From: an uncultured Prevotellaceae bacterium
Lineage (GTDB): Bacteria; Bacteroidota; Bacteroidia; Bacteroidales; Bacteroidaceae
Assembly: GCA_900316445.1 (NCBI GenBank)
Contig: ONCZ01000020.1
Coordinates: 1 to 64,000, forward strand
Reading direction: 5' to 3'
DNA length: 64,000 bases
Shown piece after piece: positions 42,897 through 53,169 of this stretch. The stretch's first letter is position 1; each line of letters opens with the position of its first letter. The translations under genes and the position numbers were made by a program. The notes under the pieces were generated by a model. That model saw only the letters and a list, made by a program, of their open reading frames with translations, had not been told where the DNA came from and did no database searches.

Positions 42897-44828
42897 TTAT
42901 TCAAATATGAGATGGCTGCCGTCGACCGTGAAGCGGAAGAACAGATTGCCATCGATAGGACTGATACCGAGGTAATCCTGATAATAGGTGTTACCATCGT
43001 TACCCTCCATGACGACCCTCACGTCGGCAGAGTCGCCATGATTGGTGACAGCTACGTAGCACTTTGCCTCATCCATTGCCTGGAGCCATGCACCCCAGTC
43101 ACTCTGGCCACCGCTGGTCGTCAGGTTCGGGTTATTTTCATAGCTTGCACCCCAACCGTAGTTGTCGGCACGAACCACAGCGTACTCTGTAGTACGGTCG
43201 CTGGTCAGAACTACACAGAAGTTGTTCCAATTGTTCTGCAGGTTGGTGAAGTTCTTGATACGTGTGGATACCGTCTGGTTGATGGGCACTTCGATGTCTA
43301 CGGAGTGAGCACCCCAGAATCCGGTGGAGTTATCCTCGGCACCAACGACATCGTCGAACTCGATATGGCTGCCATCCACCGTGAAGCGGAAGAAGAAGTC
43401 GTTAGGATTGTCAACGGCGATGCCCTGATACATCTGCTGATAGACGACACCGTCGTTACCCTCCATAATAGCCACAACGTCTGCAGAACCGTCGCCATTG
43501 TTCGTGACATAGGTGGTCACCTTGGCACCGTCCATGGCAGCAAGCCATGCACCCCAGTCGCTCTGGCCACCGCTGGTCGTCAGGTTCGGGTTGTTATCAT
43601 AACCAGCACCCCAACCATAGTTGTCGGCACGAACCACTGCATACTCGGTATTGTCTGCCTTGCAGAGCACTACGACGAAGTTGTTCCAGTTGTTCTGACC
43701 ATTGGTGTAGTTGGTGAATCTGCTGACGAAGGTCTCGCCCGGGTTCACCTTGATGTTGTCTGAGTGAGCACCCCAGAAGCCTGTAGAGTTGTCGGTAGCA
43801 CCGATAGAAGTGTACATCTTATCGACAATGTCGAACTGTGCATAGGCGATGACGGGTGTAGCAGCCTCGCCCTTGAAGGTCTTGGCGTATGCAGCCACGA
43901 GGGTCTTCTGACCCAGATTATTCATATCGGGAATGACCTCGATTGACAGTTCTTCGAACTTCACATCCTTCGATACGCCCTGCTCGAACTGTACCGTAGC
44001 CGTCACGTTGGCAAATGCCTCTTCGAACGTGACACCCTGAAGCACCTTCTTGGGCACGCCATTGAGCACCATTGACAACGGCAGTTTGTCTTCCTTAGAG
44101 GTATAGCCTCCGATAGGCTCGACGGTAGAACCGAGGAAGTTGATGCAAGAACCCTCAGGTACGAGGAAACAGCGGATGTTTGTATTGGCCTGATCGGCGT
44201 TGAGGTTATCCAATGGGGTCTTCTGGGTATAGGTCTTTGTCACAGTACCATTGGTCATCGTGACGATGAGACCACCCTCTGTGCGGTCAACAGTCAGCGT
44301 CACCTTACCACCGAGTTTGTCAACGCCTGGATCAGTATCGGTCTCAAACGTCAGATCGCTCGACACAAGGTCGCGATTGATATAGTCACCCCACTCCGAG
44401 TTTCCACTCGGCTGATTATCGTAACGAATGGCTCCATACTCCCTATAGTTGGCTGCACCGCGATCCTCATCGTTACAGATGATCATGGCGTAGTTCTTAT
44501 AGGTGTTGCTGGCTGCGGGATTAATGCTCAGGTTGAACTGTGCAATCCATTTCCCACCTTCAGGAATCTGATAGTACTTGGAGAATGCTGCCCACCAGCC
44601 AGTGCTGAAATCAGGTGCACCAACGGTGTACACATCTTCGTGGAGGCCTTCGATTTCCTCCTCATCGCCCTGACTGGCTGCCTTGGCAGCGGCAATGGAG
44701 TCTGCCCTGCTTGAAAGCCATTCAGGCGAGTCAATGCTGTACAGGTCGCCTCCTTCACAACTCGTCAGAGTCATCAGACCAAGAGCTGCTACACAGAAAG
44801 CGGTTGCTATTTGATTGAGATATTTCAT
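42897..44828 (-). CDS. surface glycan-binding lipoprotein with tandem repeated modules
   Basis: 643 residues. Lipobox LMTLTSC followed by EGGDL. Three similar beta-rich modules: a divergent first (about residues 65-240), an Ig-like part (250-335), then two near-identical modules beginning DNSTGFWGAHS and containing VVRADNYGWGA, NNPNLTTSGGQSDWGAWL and FFRFTVDGSH. The repeats are also close at DNA level, so a recent internal duplication is likely. Position after SusD and exposed aromatic residues suggest glycan capture in the manner of SusE/SusF (inference). Confidence 0.78.
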   Translation of the reverse strand: MKYLNQIATAFCVAALGLMTLTSCEGGDLYSIDSPEWLSSRADSIAAAKAASQGDEEEIEGLHEDVYTVGAPDFSTGWWAAFSKYYQIPEGGKWIAQFNLSINPAASNTYKNYAMIICNDEDRGAANYREYGAIRYDNQPSGNSEWGDYINRDLVSSDLTFETDTDPGVDKLGGKVTLTVDRTEGGLIVTMTNGTVTKTYTQKTPLDNLNADQANTNIRCFLVPEGSCINFLGSTVEPIGGYTSKEDKLPLSMVLNGVPKKVLQGVTFEEAFANVTATVQFEQGVSKDVKFEELSIEVIPDMNNLGQKTLVAAYAKTFKGEAATPVIAYAQFDIVDKMYTSIGATDNSTGFWGAHSDNIKVNPGETFVSRFTNYTNGQNNWNNFVVVLCKADNTEYAVVRADNYGWGAGYDNNPNLTTSGGQSDWGAWLAAMDGAKVTTYVTNNGDGSADVVAIMEGNDGVVYQQMYQGIAVDNPNDFFFRFTVDGSHIEFDDVVGAEDNSTGFWGAHSVDIEVPINQTVSTRIKNFTNLQNNWNNFCVVLTSDRTTEYAVVRADNYGWGASYENNPNLTTSGGQSDWGAWLQAMDEAKCYVAVTNHGDSADVRVVMEGNDGNTYYQDYLGISPIDGNLFFRFTVDGSHLIFE

Positions 44829-44881
44829 AACCTATTATTCTTTAATTGTTGAATTTCATCATTCTTTAATATTACAACGAC

Positions 44882-46645
44882 TCAGAGTTTCACGACAGGG
44901 TGTACAGAACCGTAGAGCTTGCTTGCGTTGCTCTCGCTAGTGTTAGCGGAGTTACCCACAAGGTTGGGGTTGTCGTTGAGTGTACCCTGATAGATGGGGA
45001 AGAACTCATGCCCGGCAATCCAGTTGTCGAAAGAGCTCTTGCTGCATGTGCTGTAATCCACAGGATCCTTCGGGGTGAAGTCGATAAGACCGTTGCCATA
45101 GTTGGCCTTCGTCCAGAAGTTCACTGCACCGTGTTCCTTGAGCTGCTGTAGGCGGCCGTTGTCATAGAAGAATCCCCAACGGATAAGGTCGAAGCCGCGA
45201 CCAAACTCACAGCCGAACTCCTTCGGACGCTCCACATTGGCGATCTGCTCGAAGAGCTTGTCGGCAGAATTGAAGTCAGATAGCTTCAGGTCGGCCAGAC
45301 CGGCACGCTGACGCACCTGGTTGATCCAGTCGATAGCCTGCTGGGTAGGACCGTTCACCTCGTTCTCGCACTCTGCGGCACGGAGCAGCACGTCAGAATA
45401 GCGCATAATGCGCAGGTTGACACCGTCGTGCAGACCTGTCACCACCTTATCGTAAAGACCGGTGCGGAGGTTGGTGTGCTTGGCAACGGGCAGACCACCG
45501 AAGTTATTGTTGGTCACTACAGGAATATCTGCGTTTGTCCACTCGTCTGTCTGCTTGATGGTGTAGATCTTGTTGCCATATTCAAAGCCGTCCCATTCGG
45601 GCTCGTAGGTGCCAATAGTCCAGTAGAGGCGTGGGTCGAGCGAGCCGCTGGTGGTGCGCTCAGCCTTGAACAGGTTGTAGAGCCAAGGTGATGCAGAGAG
45701 GTCTGCCCATCCACCGCAGTCGCCAGGACCGAAGTTACTCTCGATGGCCGAACCCTGCGTAGCGTTCGGGCTGGTGTTCACTGGTGTCCACTCATCGTCA
45801 ACACCCTGTGAGCCATAGTCCAGGAACTGTACCTCGAAGAGGCTCTCCTCGTTGTTCTCATACTTTGAGCCCTCACGGAAGTTGTCACCATAGTTGGCCA
45901 TCAGCCGATAAGTACCATACCTGCCATTGATGATATCCTTCAGCACGGTGAGTGCCTCGCTGTACTTATGACGCATCATCAGAGCGCGGGCATAGAAGCC
46001 GGCAGCAGCACCGCAGGTGGCACGGCCCTGAGCCCACTGACCACCGATGTCGCGCGAAGGCAACATATCCATAGCCTCACGGAAGTCCTTCTCTACCTGA
46101 TCCCACACCTCGTCGTAAGAGCTGTTGGGAACATAGAGCCCCGTGAGTGTCTCATACACGCTGTAATCGGTGATGAGCATCGGGTTCTGATAATATCCGG
46201 CGAGAACGTAGTACGAAAGGCCGCGGATGAACAATGCCTGACCCTTAATGCGCTTGTACGTGTCAGTGAGACTGGCATCGTCCTCGAGCTTTGAGGTGAT
46301 GAAGTTACAAACCTTAATGGTATAGTACCAATCGCGCCAAGGCCACTGGCCAATCTCGTCAGTAAAGGCGACGTTCAGATCGTCGTAAGGCATATACCAC
46401 ACCTGTGAGGAGTTCCACACCTCATCACCGCGGCACACATCGAGCATATAGCCAACACGGGCGAAAGTGCCTTCCATACGGATATGGTTGTAGCAGGCAA
46501 TCACACTTTCATCCAGGTCAGAGACATCCTGACCGAAGATGTCCGTCGTCTGCTGGTTGGGATTCATCACGTCCAACTTACTCTCGCACGACGTGAGTGT
46601 GCCGAGGCCTAACAGAAGGGCGAAGGAAATTTTATGTAGTTTCAT
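44882..46645 (-). CDS. SusD/RagB-family outer-membrane lipoprotein
   Basis: 587 residues, lipobox TLTSC followed by ESKLD. The N-terminal helices (DVSDLDESVIACYNHI, YNFITSKLED-like, RIKGQALFIRGLSYYVLAGYYQNPML) and the C-terminal RERAGLADLK-like QRAGLADL and CEFGRGFDLIRWGFF are typical. It caps the SusC channel and binds the oligosaccharide. It lies 54 bp after SusC in the same operon; the gap is filled by a word repeat. Confidence 0.93.
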   Translation of the reverse strand: MKLHKISFALLLGLGTLTSCESKLDVMNPNQQTTDIFGQDVSDLDESVIACYNHIRMEGTFARVGYMLDVCRGDEVWNSSQVWYMPYDDLNVAFTDEIGQWPWRDWYYTIKVCNFITSKLEDDASLTDTYKRIKGQALFIRGLSYYVLAGYYQNPMLITDYSVYETLTGLYVPNSSYDEVWDQVEKDFREAMDMLPSRDIGGQWAQGRATCGAAAGFYARALMMRHKYSEALTVLKDIINGRYGTYRLMANYGDNFREGSKYENNEESLFEVQFLDYGSQGVDDEWTPVNTSPNATQGSAIESNFGPGDCGGWADLSASPWLYNLFKAERTTSGSLDPRLYWTIGTYEPEWDGFEYGNKIYTIKQTDEWTNADIPVVTNNNFGGLPVAKHTNLRTGLYDKVVTGLHDGVNLRIMRYSDVLLRAAECENEVNGPTQQAIDWINQVRQRAGLADLKLSDFNSADKLFEQIANVERPKEFGCEFGRGFDLIRWGFFYDNGRLQQLKEHGAVNFWTKANYGNGLIDFTPKDPVDYSTCSKSSFDNWIAGHEFFPIYQGTLNDNPNLVGNSANTSESNASKLYGSVHPVVKL

Positions 46646-46652
46646 ATCTTTA

Positions 46653-46695
46653 TTTCAATTTTCAATTATCAACTTTCAATTTTCGACTTTCAACT
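46653..46695. repeat. degenerate word repeat between susC- and susD-like genes
   Basis: TTTCAATTTTCAATTATCAAC-type words in tandem. The same words, reverse complemented, lie between susD and susE of the second locus (60790-60824). Confidence 0.65.
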
Positions 46696-46699
46696 CCCC

Positions 46700-49600
46700 T
46701 TAAAAGGTGAAGTTCAGACCAGCCATGAAGCTACGCGGTGTAGGATAAGAACAGTAGTTGTAGCCAGGAGAGAACGTACCACCGGCGAAGTCCACGTTGT
46801 AACCCTTATAGCCAGAGATGGTGAGGAGGTTCTGTGCCGCAACATAGACGCGGACACCCGATACGTAGTTGCCGAACCACTTGTTAGGCAGGTTGCAGCC
46901 CAGTTCTACGTTAGCAATCTTCCAATAGGAAGCGTTCTGAATCTGACGGCTGCTAAACAGGTCGTTCCAAGCCAGTGTAGCACTATTCGAAAGATAAGTG
47001 CGGGGGATGCTGCTCACATAAGTCGAGCCATCCCACTTGTTGGCATCGAGAATGGCCACATCCTTGTTGCCATAGCCGTAGCTGGAGTTCAGCGTGTTGT
47101 AGAGGAAGTCTGTCACATGGTAGCCGAAGGCACCAAAGGTGGAGATGCTCAGGTCGAACATGCCGTACTCAAGGTGTGCGCTCAGACCGAAGTTCACAGC
47201 GGGCAGTCCACTGCCGAGCACCGTCTGGTCGTCGCCGTTCACTTGTCCGTCGCCGTTCATGTCGGCATAAAAACAGTCACCGACATTTGCACCATCCTGA
47301 TATGACCAGGTTCCGGGCTCATCCTTGATATTAGGGACATAGCTGGGATCAGCAGTGGCTTTCTGCTGCTCAAACGCATTGTGAACAAGACGTGCTTCTT
47401 CATTTATTTTATCCAGCTGTTCCTGTGTGCGGATGATACCCAGATAGTTCCAGCCATAGAAGCGTCCTACCTCTTGGCCTACCTCAGTGATATAGGCGCC
47501 AGATATGTATCTCTCTTCACCGAATCCGAGTGATGTCACCTCGTTCTTCAGGGTACTGAGGTTGGCACTGATCTGGTGCTTCAGCTTGTGGTCGTTGTTG
47601 CGATAGGTCACCGAGAACTCGAAACCACTGTTCTCCAGCGAGGCGGCGTTCATGGTCACCGTGGTATTGCTCACACCTGCACTGGCAGGCACGGGTACTG
47701 CATAGAGCAGATCCTGTGACTTGTTCTTGTACCACTCAGCGGTGAACTCGATACGGTTGTTGAAGAAAGCCAGGTCGAGACCGATGTTATAGGTCTTTCT
47801 CTTCTCCCATGTCAGGTCCTCGTTGACGAAGGTCGAGATGGCAGAACCAGTAACGGGCTGGTTGCCGAAACTATAAGTCATGTTGTTACGCAGCATCGTA
47901 GCCTGGATAGCATAGTCTGCCACAGAAGCCTCATTACCGAGTTCACCATAGCTGGCACGGAGCTTGAACATGTTCACGATGTTGCGGTCGATGGGATAGA
48001 ACTTCTCCTTGTCGAAGCGCCAGCCCAACGAGAATGAAGTGAAGGTGTCCCAGCGCTTGTCTGGCGTCAGACGAGAACTGCCGTCACGACGGACGATGGC
48101 AGAGAGCAGGTACTTCCCGTCGAAGTCGTAGTTCAGACGGGCGAGATAAGAAGCCAGCGTATGCTTGGCCTCAAAGCTGCTGGCATTCCAGTCGCTGGCG
48201 TTCTGCAGCTGCAGGAAGTAAGGCTGTGAGAGGTTGATGCCGGTGGCACTCATCGTAGAGGTATTCTCCTCCTCGTAGGTCTGACCGACCACGAGGTTAG
48301 CATGGTGCAGACCCATAGTACCGTCCCAAGTCAGCGTATTCTCGATCAGGGCGTCGGTGTATTTACGGTGAGCCTTGGTCAGGCGCTCGTTCTCCTTGGC
48401 CAGGTATACACGGTTACTCTGAATCCAGGCGGGGATCCAGTCACGGTCTGTGGCACTGGTCGTGCTATAAGAGAGGTTGATTTTATAGGTCAGTGAGTGG
48501 TTCTTGCTCTCCACACCCACCATCTTCAGCAGGTCAACGTCGGCAGAACCCGTTCCCACGAAGCGGTCTACGATAGTCTTATTCGATAGCAGATTGTTCA
48601 CCAGAAGCGGGTTCATGGCAGAGATGTCACCGTGAACGGTGTCGTAATACACGCCGTAGCCATAGGCATCGTATTTCCAGCCACTGGCCGAACCTACCAT
48701 ATCGTCGAGCACCCATGTCGACTCGTCATAAGCCTTGATAGTAGGTTGCATGGTAAGCACACCACGGAGCACATTACCCAAGTTACCATAGAGACCCTGA
48801 ATGTAACGGTCATCATTGCCGATTGACATCACGTTCTGGTCAGAGTGCGAATAGACGAGGCTGGTGCGGAACTTTACGAACTTCGTGTCCATCGTGTTGT
48901 TCACACGGGCTGTATAACGCCTGAAGTCAGGACCCGATCCCTCGATGGTACCCTTCTGGTCGTAGTAGTCAAGACCAATATTATAAGTATTGTGTGCACC
49001 ACCACCGCTCAGATTCACGTTGTGGTTCTGACGGATACCCGTCTTGAAAGCCTCTTTGAACCAGTCAGTATTCGTATTGTCACGGAAGCGATAGACACCG
49101 TCGCCGTCCAGGCTGTAGCCGCCAGGAAGGGGCGTGTTCGAGTTGGCTGCGGCAATGCCGAGATAGTTACTATACTGATCGGCATTCATCAGGTCGTAGT
49201 GGGTGTTCGAGACAACGTCCATACCGACGTAGCCCTTATAGTCAACCTTCAGCGGCTGGTCCTTCTGTCCACCCTTAGTCGTGATGATCACCACACCGTT
49301 TGCAGCACGAGAACCATAGATAGCACCGGCAGAAGCATCCTTCAGCACCTGGATGGTCTCGATATCGTTCGGAGAGAAGTCACGGATAGAAGTACCCATA
49401 GGCACGCCATCAATCACATAAAGGGGAGCCTGGTTACCGTTCAAGGTACCGATACCACGGATACGCACCGTCGGGTCTGCACCGGGCTGACCGTCAGATG
49501 TAATAGACACACCTGCCACCTTACCTTCAAGCATGGTAGAGATGTTTGAGTTGGATACGCGCTTCAGTTCATCGGCATTCACGATAGACACAGAACCCGT

Positions 49601-49990
49601 CAGGTCGGCCTTCTTCTGAACACCATAACCCACGACAACCACCTGATCAAGCATCATGGCGTCTGACTCAAGTTCAATAGTATTAAGGTTCGCGCGCCCA
49701 CGTACGGCAATCTCGCGATCCTTGTAACCTACATAGCTTACCAGAAGGGTAGCGTTAGAAGGAGCATCCAACTCGAAGTTTCCATCGAAGTCGGTCACAA
49801 CACCGCTCTGCACACCCTTCACGCGGACGGTTGCGCCAATGAGCGGCTCTCCACTTTGATCAACGACCTGGCCATTCACTTTGATGGTCTGGTCTTGCTG
49901 CACTGATGCTTTTGCGGTCGCTGGACAGAAGGAAAGACCTCCCAAAACGCCTAACATTAGCATCACAGAGAATAATACTTGTTTTCTCAT
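46700..49990 (-). CDS. SusC/RagA-family TonB-linked outer-membrane transporter
   Basis: 1096 residues. Signal peptide, a carboxypeptidase-regulatory-like domain (GQVVDQSGEPLIGATVRVKG), the TonB-box region DQVVVVGYGVQKKADLTGSV, a plug (MLEGKVAGVSI, VRIRGIGTLNG) and a large barrel ending GLNFTF. It imports oligosaccharides, here probably arabino-oligosaccharides given the two GH43 genes downstream. It is the first gene of the operon, with a -7 box at 50042-50049. Confidence 0.95.
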   Translation of the reverse strand: MRKQVLFSVMLMLGVLGGLSFCPATAKASVQQDQTIKVNGQVVDQSGEPLIGATVRVKGVQSGVVTDFDGNFELDAPSNATLLVSYVGYKDREIAVRGRANLNTIELESDAMMLDQVVVVGYGVQKKADLTGSVSIVNADELKRVSNSNISTMLEGKVAGVSITSDGQPGADPTVRIRGIGTLNGNQAPLYVIDGVPMGTSIRDFSPNDIETIQVLKDASAGAIYGSRAANGVVIITTKGGQKDQPLKVDYKGYVGMDVVSNTHYDLMNADQYSNYLGIAAANSNTPLPGGYSLDGDGVYRFRDNTNTDWFKEAFKTGIRQNHNVNLSGGGAHNTYNIGLDYYDQKGTIEGSGPDFRRYTARVNNTMDTKFVKFRTSLVYSHSDQNVMSIGNDDRYIQGLYGNLGNVLRGVLTMQPTIKAYDESTWVLDDMVGSASGWKYDAYGYGVYYDTVHGDISAMNPLLVNNLLSNKTIVDRFVGTGSADVDLLKMVGVESKNHSLTYKINLSYSTTSATDRDWIPAWIQSNRVYLAKENERLTKAHRKYTDALIENTLTWDGTMGLHHANLVVGQTYEEENTSTMSATGINLSQPYFLQLQNASDWNASSFEAKHTLASYLARLNYDFDGKYLLSAIVRRDGSSRLTPDKRWDTFTSFSLGWRFDKEKFYPIDRNIVNMFKLRASYGELGNEASVADYAIQATMLRNNMTYSFGNQPVTGSAISTFVNEDLTWEKRKTYNIGLDLAFFNNRIEFTAEWYKNKSQDLLYAVPVPASAGVSNTTVTMNAASLENSGFEFSVTYRNNDHKLKHQISANLSTLKNEVTSLGFGEERYISGAYITEVGQEVGRFYGWNYLGIIRTQEQLDKINEEARLVHNAFEQQKATADPSYVPNIKDEPGTWSYQDGANVGDCFYADMNGDGQVNGDDQTVLGSGLPAVNFGLSAHLEYGMFDLSISTFGAFGYHVTDFLYNTLNSSYGYGNKDVAILDANKWDGSTYVSSIPRTYLSNSATLAWNDLFSSRQIQNASYWKIANVELGCNLPNKWFGNYVSGVRVYVAAQNLLTISGYKGYNVDFAGGTFSPGYNYCSYPTPRSFMAGLNFTF

Positions 49991-50041
49991 TTGCTTTTGG
50001 TTTTAAATTTACAAAATTGATTTAATGAATGAAATTTTTCG

Positions 50042-50049
50042 CAAAAGTA
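50042..50049 (-). promoter_or_regulatory. -7 box of the arabinan-type operon
   Basis: TACTTTTG on the minus strand, about 52 bp before the SusC start. Repeated GGATAAAACG/GGACAAAACG words upstream (50072-50105, spaced about 23 bp) are candidate binding sites for the regulator. Confidence 0.5.
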
Positions 50050-50157
50050 ACACCCTTTGACATAAATCAAGTGGATAAAACGATTTATAAGGTGGACAAA
50101 ACGAATGAAGGATGAAAATTTGTTTATTTTCGCCCTTTTTAAGTACGTTTTATCCAC

Positions 50158-53100
50158 TTATTCACCTATAAAGGCACTTGGACTCATGCCAAACATCTTC
50201 GCGAAACAACGCGTGAAGTATTTCGGATCGTTGAACCCTACCTTATAGGCTATTTCGGTAATATTGCGGTTTCCGGTCTTCGCAGAGAGCAGTTCCTTGG
50301 CCATGTTCAGGCGGTAGTTACGAATGAACTGTCCGGCTGGCACGCCCACCTCCGCATTCAGGTGCTTGCTGGCCACCGTACGGCTCATGCCAAGGGCGTC
50401 GCAGAACTCCTGCACGCCAAACTCGGAGTTCATATAGTTGGCTTCCATAATCTCCATCACACGCTCCATAAACGGTTTCGTGCGTTTGAGCACCTCCTCC
50501 TTGTCGGCCTCCACACTCTTCGTCACACTGTGGCGGTAACGCTGCTGGTTGTCGAGGATGTTCTGGATACGGGTCTGCAACTGTGCAGGATCTTCCGACT
50601 CCTCCAGTACACGGCGGATAGGATTAAGCAGTTCTTCGGCCTCCAACCGTTTCAGACGGGCTACCCACCTATTATATATATAGAACACGAGGACTACGAA
50701 GAAAATGCCCAGCAAAGAACGGAACCACCAGCTATTCCAAAAAGCAGGACTGACGTTCACCTCGATGGAAGCTATTTCCGACTGGTCGGCTGACAAAGAT
50801 GACACATATTTCACCTCGAAGATATAATGACCGGCAGGCAAAGCACTATAGCGTACGGAGTGCTCTCCCAGTTTGAGCGGCGTCCATTCGTCCTCAAGGC
50901 CTTTCATCCTGTAACTGAACATAGCCTGCGCCTCGTTTCCATAATCCAAGGCAGAGAAGGCGATGGAGAATGATCGGTTACCCTCACGCAACTGAATGGA
51001 TTTGGCAATCGAGATGTCTTCCGACAAATACTCACTGCCAGCAGTGACATCCTGATTATCCACGATGAGGTGGGTAAACACAAGCTGACCATTCGCCTTA
51101 GCCTCTGTATTCTCACCCAATACCTCTATCAGTCCTCCCTCGCTGCCGAGATAGATGACACCAGAAGCGTCCCGAGCCGCAGAATTCCAATAGAAATGAT
51201 GATTGACCAGACCTTCACTCTCGAAATAGTTGGAGAAGACATGCGTCTTCGGATCATAAACCGACAGACCATTCTGGGTCGTTACCCATAAGCGTCCATT
51301 AACATCCTCAACGATACCCTTGACACCGCCAAAGGCCAGACCGTCTTCTGTTGTCAAAGCCTCAAAGACATCTTCTCTCCTTTTCTCCTTCTCTCCTTCC
51401 CTCCTTCTATATAGTCCGTATCCGTTACTACCCAGCCAAAGCGTACCATCATGCGCCAGACAGAAGGAGGATATCTTATCTACGATACGTGAATTGGGAT
51501 CGTCCAGCTTGTGGGAGATCAGTTCATGCTTAAAGGGTCTGTGCCCCTGGCGTCCAGAGTTGAGATCCACCTTGATCAAGCCCTGCATACAGCCCATCCA
51601 CAGGAAACCATCATGGTCGATGATGGCACCGATATTTCCCGTCAGACTGCGGCATCCCTCAAACGGTTCCTCTATCACATGCGACTTGAAATCATAGAAA
51701 TACAATCCAGCATTACTGCCTATCCACAAGCCGTCGTTTATAGAATCAACAGCCAGCGCACCTACAAAGCCCGTACGCCACAGATATTCTCCCTGAAGTT
51801 CCAGACGGGAGATGTGATGAACTCCCTGTCTTTCAGTCTGGCAGACTCCTCCTCCCCACGTGCCTATCCAGAGCTTGCCGTGATGATCGGCAGCAAGCGC
51901 CGAGACACTATTATGGGATAAGCCAGAATTAGCTGTTGTGTAATGGATAAAGTCGGCAGTGCCTTTCTCACGAAGGTTCAGGCCTCCTTCTACCGTTCCC
52001 ACCCATAACCGTCCGTCCGGCTCAACCAACATGGCATTCACGGGGTTGGGAGAGAGGGAACGAGGGTCACTGGTATGAACGGAGTTCCGCAGCAGCAGGC
52101 GTTGCGGTGCCAGACAAGCAATACCGCCTGACTCTGTACCAATCCAGATATGACCTTGATAGACACGGATACAATGAACGAAATCGCTCTTCAGCGGAAC
52201 AGGGCTCTCCGTAGTCCAAGCCGTGAAACTGTCCGTCTGATCATCGTAGATATTGACACCACACAGAGAGCCAACCAACAAGCGATTGTCGGACGTGACA
52301 GCCAGACTCGACAGAAACACATGAGACAGGGATCCCGGAGCAGTGGAATGATGGTACTCTGCCAACTTCTGCAGATAGGGGTCATAACGGAATAATCCCT
52401 GATTGGTAGTGATCCAGACAACATTGTTACGTTTCAGAATGTCAGTGATGTAATGTTCCTGAAGGGGTTTCAGCAATGCGGATATTTCCTCCCGTACCAG
52501 CTTCCCGCCTTTTTCCACCAACCGATAAAGCCCGCCGTCAATACCAATCCACGGTTTACCATTTCCATCAACATCACAGATGGCAATGTCGAGCATCCTC
52601 CAAGGGTGGGGATAGTTGTAAATATGATCAGGCTGTCCCTGAGCATCGAATGTGATGAGAGAGACCTGACGGTCATTGACTACCCAAATGTGCCCCATTG
52701 CATCACGATAGCACTTCATGGAAGGAAAAGTCAGCAACTCTCGCAGACCCGGATGGTCAGGTACAACGGCTCTCATCGTTTTCAGGTCGATGATATTGAT
52801 ACCCTCGTCGAAAGCTACCCAGAGCCTGTGGAAGTCGTCCTCGGCAATACTGCGGCATGACTTACTGTTCAGGTCAAGTCTGGGCTCCATGACGCCATAA
52901 CCGTCGTAGCGGACTAAACCACCACCATACGTCGAGATCCAAAGAAAGCCACTGGAGTCCTTGAAGATGTCGTTGACATGATTATGGGGAAGACCATTGC
53001 TCAGGTCCAGATAGGTGAGGTTGTACCGCTCCGTCAGGAAATTAGCAGCGCGGGTATCGATATCGAGGAAGGAGGAAGGAGGAAAGAGGAAGGAGATATG

Positions 53101-53169
53101 CATAGCGAAAAGGAGCAATGCCACTCTCCGCCACCAAAGTAATCTCTTTCCTCGTTCCTCCTTCCTCAT
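50158..53169 (-). CDS. membrane-bound propeller sensor with AraC DNA-binding domain, lacking kinase and receiver
   Basis: 1003 residues. An N-terminal signal/anchor, then two seven-bladed-type propellers of repeats like SSGFLWISTYGGGLVRYD and NGRLWVTTQNGLSVYD. A Y_Y_Y domain follows (YRMKGLEDEWTPL...LPAGHYIFEVKY), one membrane helix (WFRSLLGIFFVVLVFYIY), a short linker and a C-terminal AraC helix-turn-helix pair (VQEFCDALGMSRTVASKHL; ITEIAYKVGFNDPKYFTRCF). Hybrid two-component systems of PULs have HisKA, HATPase and receiver domains in between; these are absent. It lies upstream of the arabinan-type SusC and probably controls it. The N-terminus is encoded by an inverted word repeat. Confidence 0.87.
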   Translation of the reverse strand: MRKEERGKRLLWWRRVALLLFAMHISFLFPPSSFLDIDTRAANFLTERYNLTYLDLSNGLPHNHVNDIFKDSSGFLWISTYGGGLVRYDGYGVMEPRLDLNSKSCRSIAEDDFHRLWVAFDEGINIIDLKTMRAVVPDHPGLRELLTFPSMKCYRDAMGHIWVVNDRQVSLITFDAQGQPDHIYNYPHPWRMLDIAICDVDGNGKPWIGIDGGLYRLVEKGGKLVREEISALLKPLQEHYITDILKRNNVVWITTNQGLFRYDPYLQKLAEYHHSTAPGSLSHVFLSSLAVTSDNRLLVGSLCGVNIYDDQTDSFTAWTTESPVPLKSDFVHCIRVYQGHIWIGTESGGIACLAPQRLLLRNSVHTSDPRSLSPNPVNAMLVEPDGRLWVGTVEGGLNLREKGTADFIHYTTANSGLSHNSVSALAADHHGKLWIGTWGGGVCQTERQGVHHISRLELQGEYLWRTGFVGALAVDSINDGLWIGSNAGLYFYDFKSHVIEEPFEGCRSLTGNIGAIIDHDGFLWMGCMQGLIKVDLNSGRQGHRPFKHELISHKLDDPNSRIVDKISSFCLAHDGTLWLGSNGYGLYRRREGEKEKRREDVFEALTTEDGLAFGGVKGIVEDVNGRLWVTTQNGLSVYDPKTHVFSNYFESEGLVNHHFYWNSAARDASGVIYLGSEGGLIEVLGENTEAKANGQLVFTHLIVDNQDVTAGSEYLSEDISIAKSIQLREGNRSFSIAFSALDYGNEAQAMFSYRMKGLEDEWTPLKLGEHSVRYSALPAGHYIFEVKYVSSLSADQSEIASIEVNVSPAFWNSWWFRSLLGIFFVVLVFYIYNRWVARLKRLEAEELLNPIRRVLEESEDPAQLQTRIQNILDNQQRYRHSVTKSVEADKEEVLKRTKPFMERVMEIMEANYMNSEFGVQEFCDALGMSRTVASKHLNAEVGVPAGQFIRNYRLNMAKELLSAKTGNRNITEIAYKVGFNDPKYFTRCFAKMFGMSPSAFIGE
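51372..51408. repeat. single word-repeat arm inside the regulator gene
   Basis: CTTCTCTCC/TTTTCTCC-type words in tandem, read in frame as a basic/acidic stretch (REGEKEKRRED) in a propeller loop. Confidence 0.65.
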
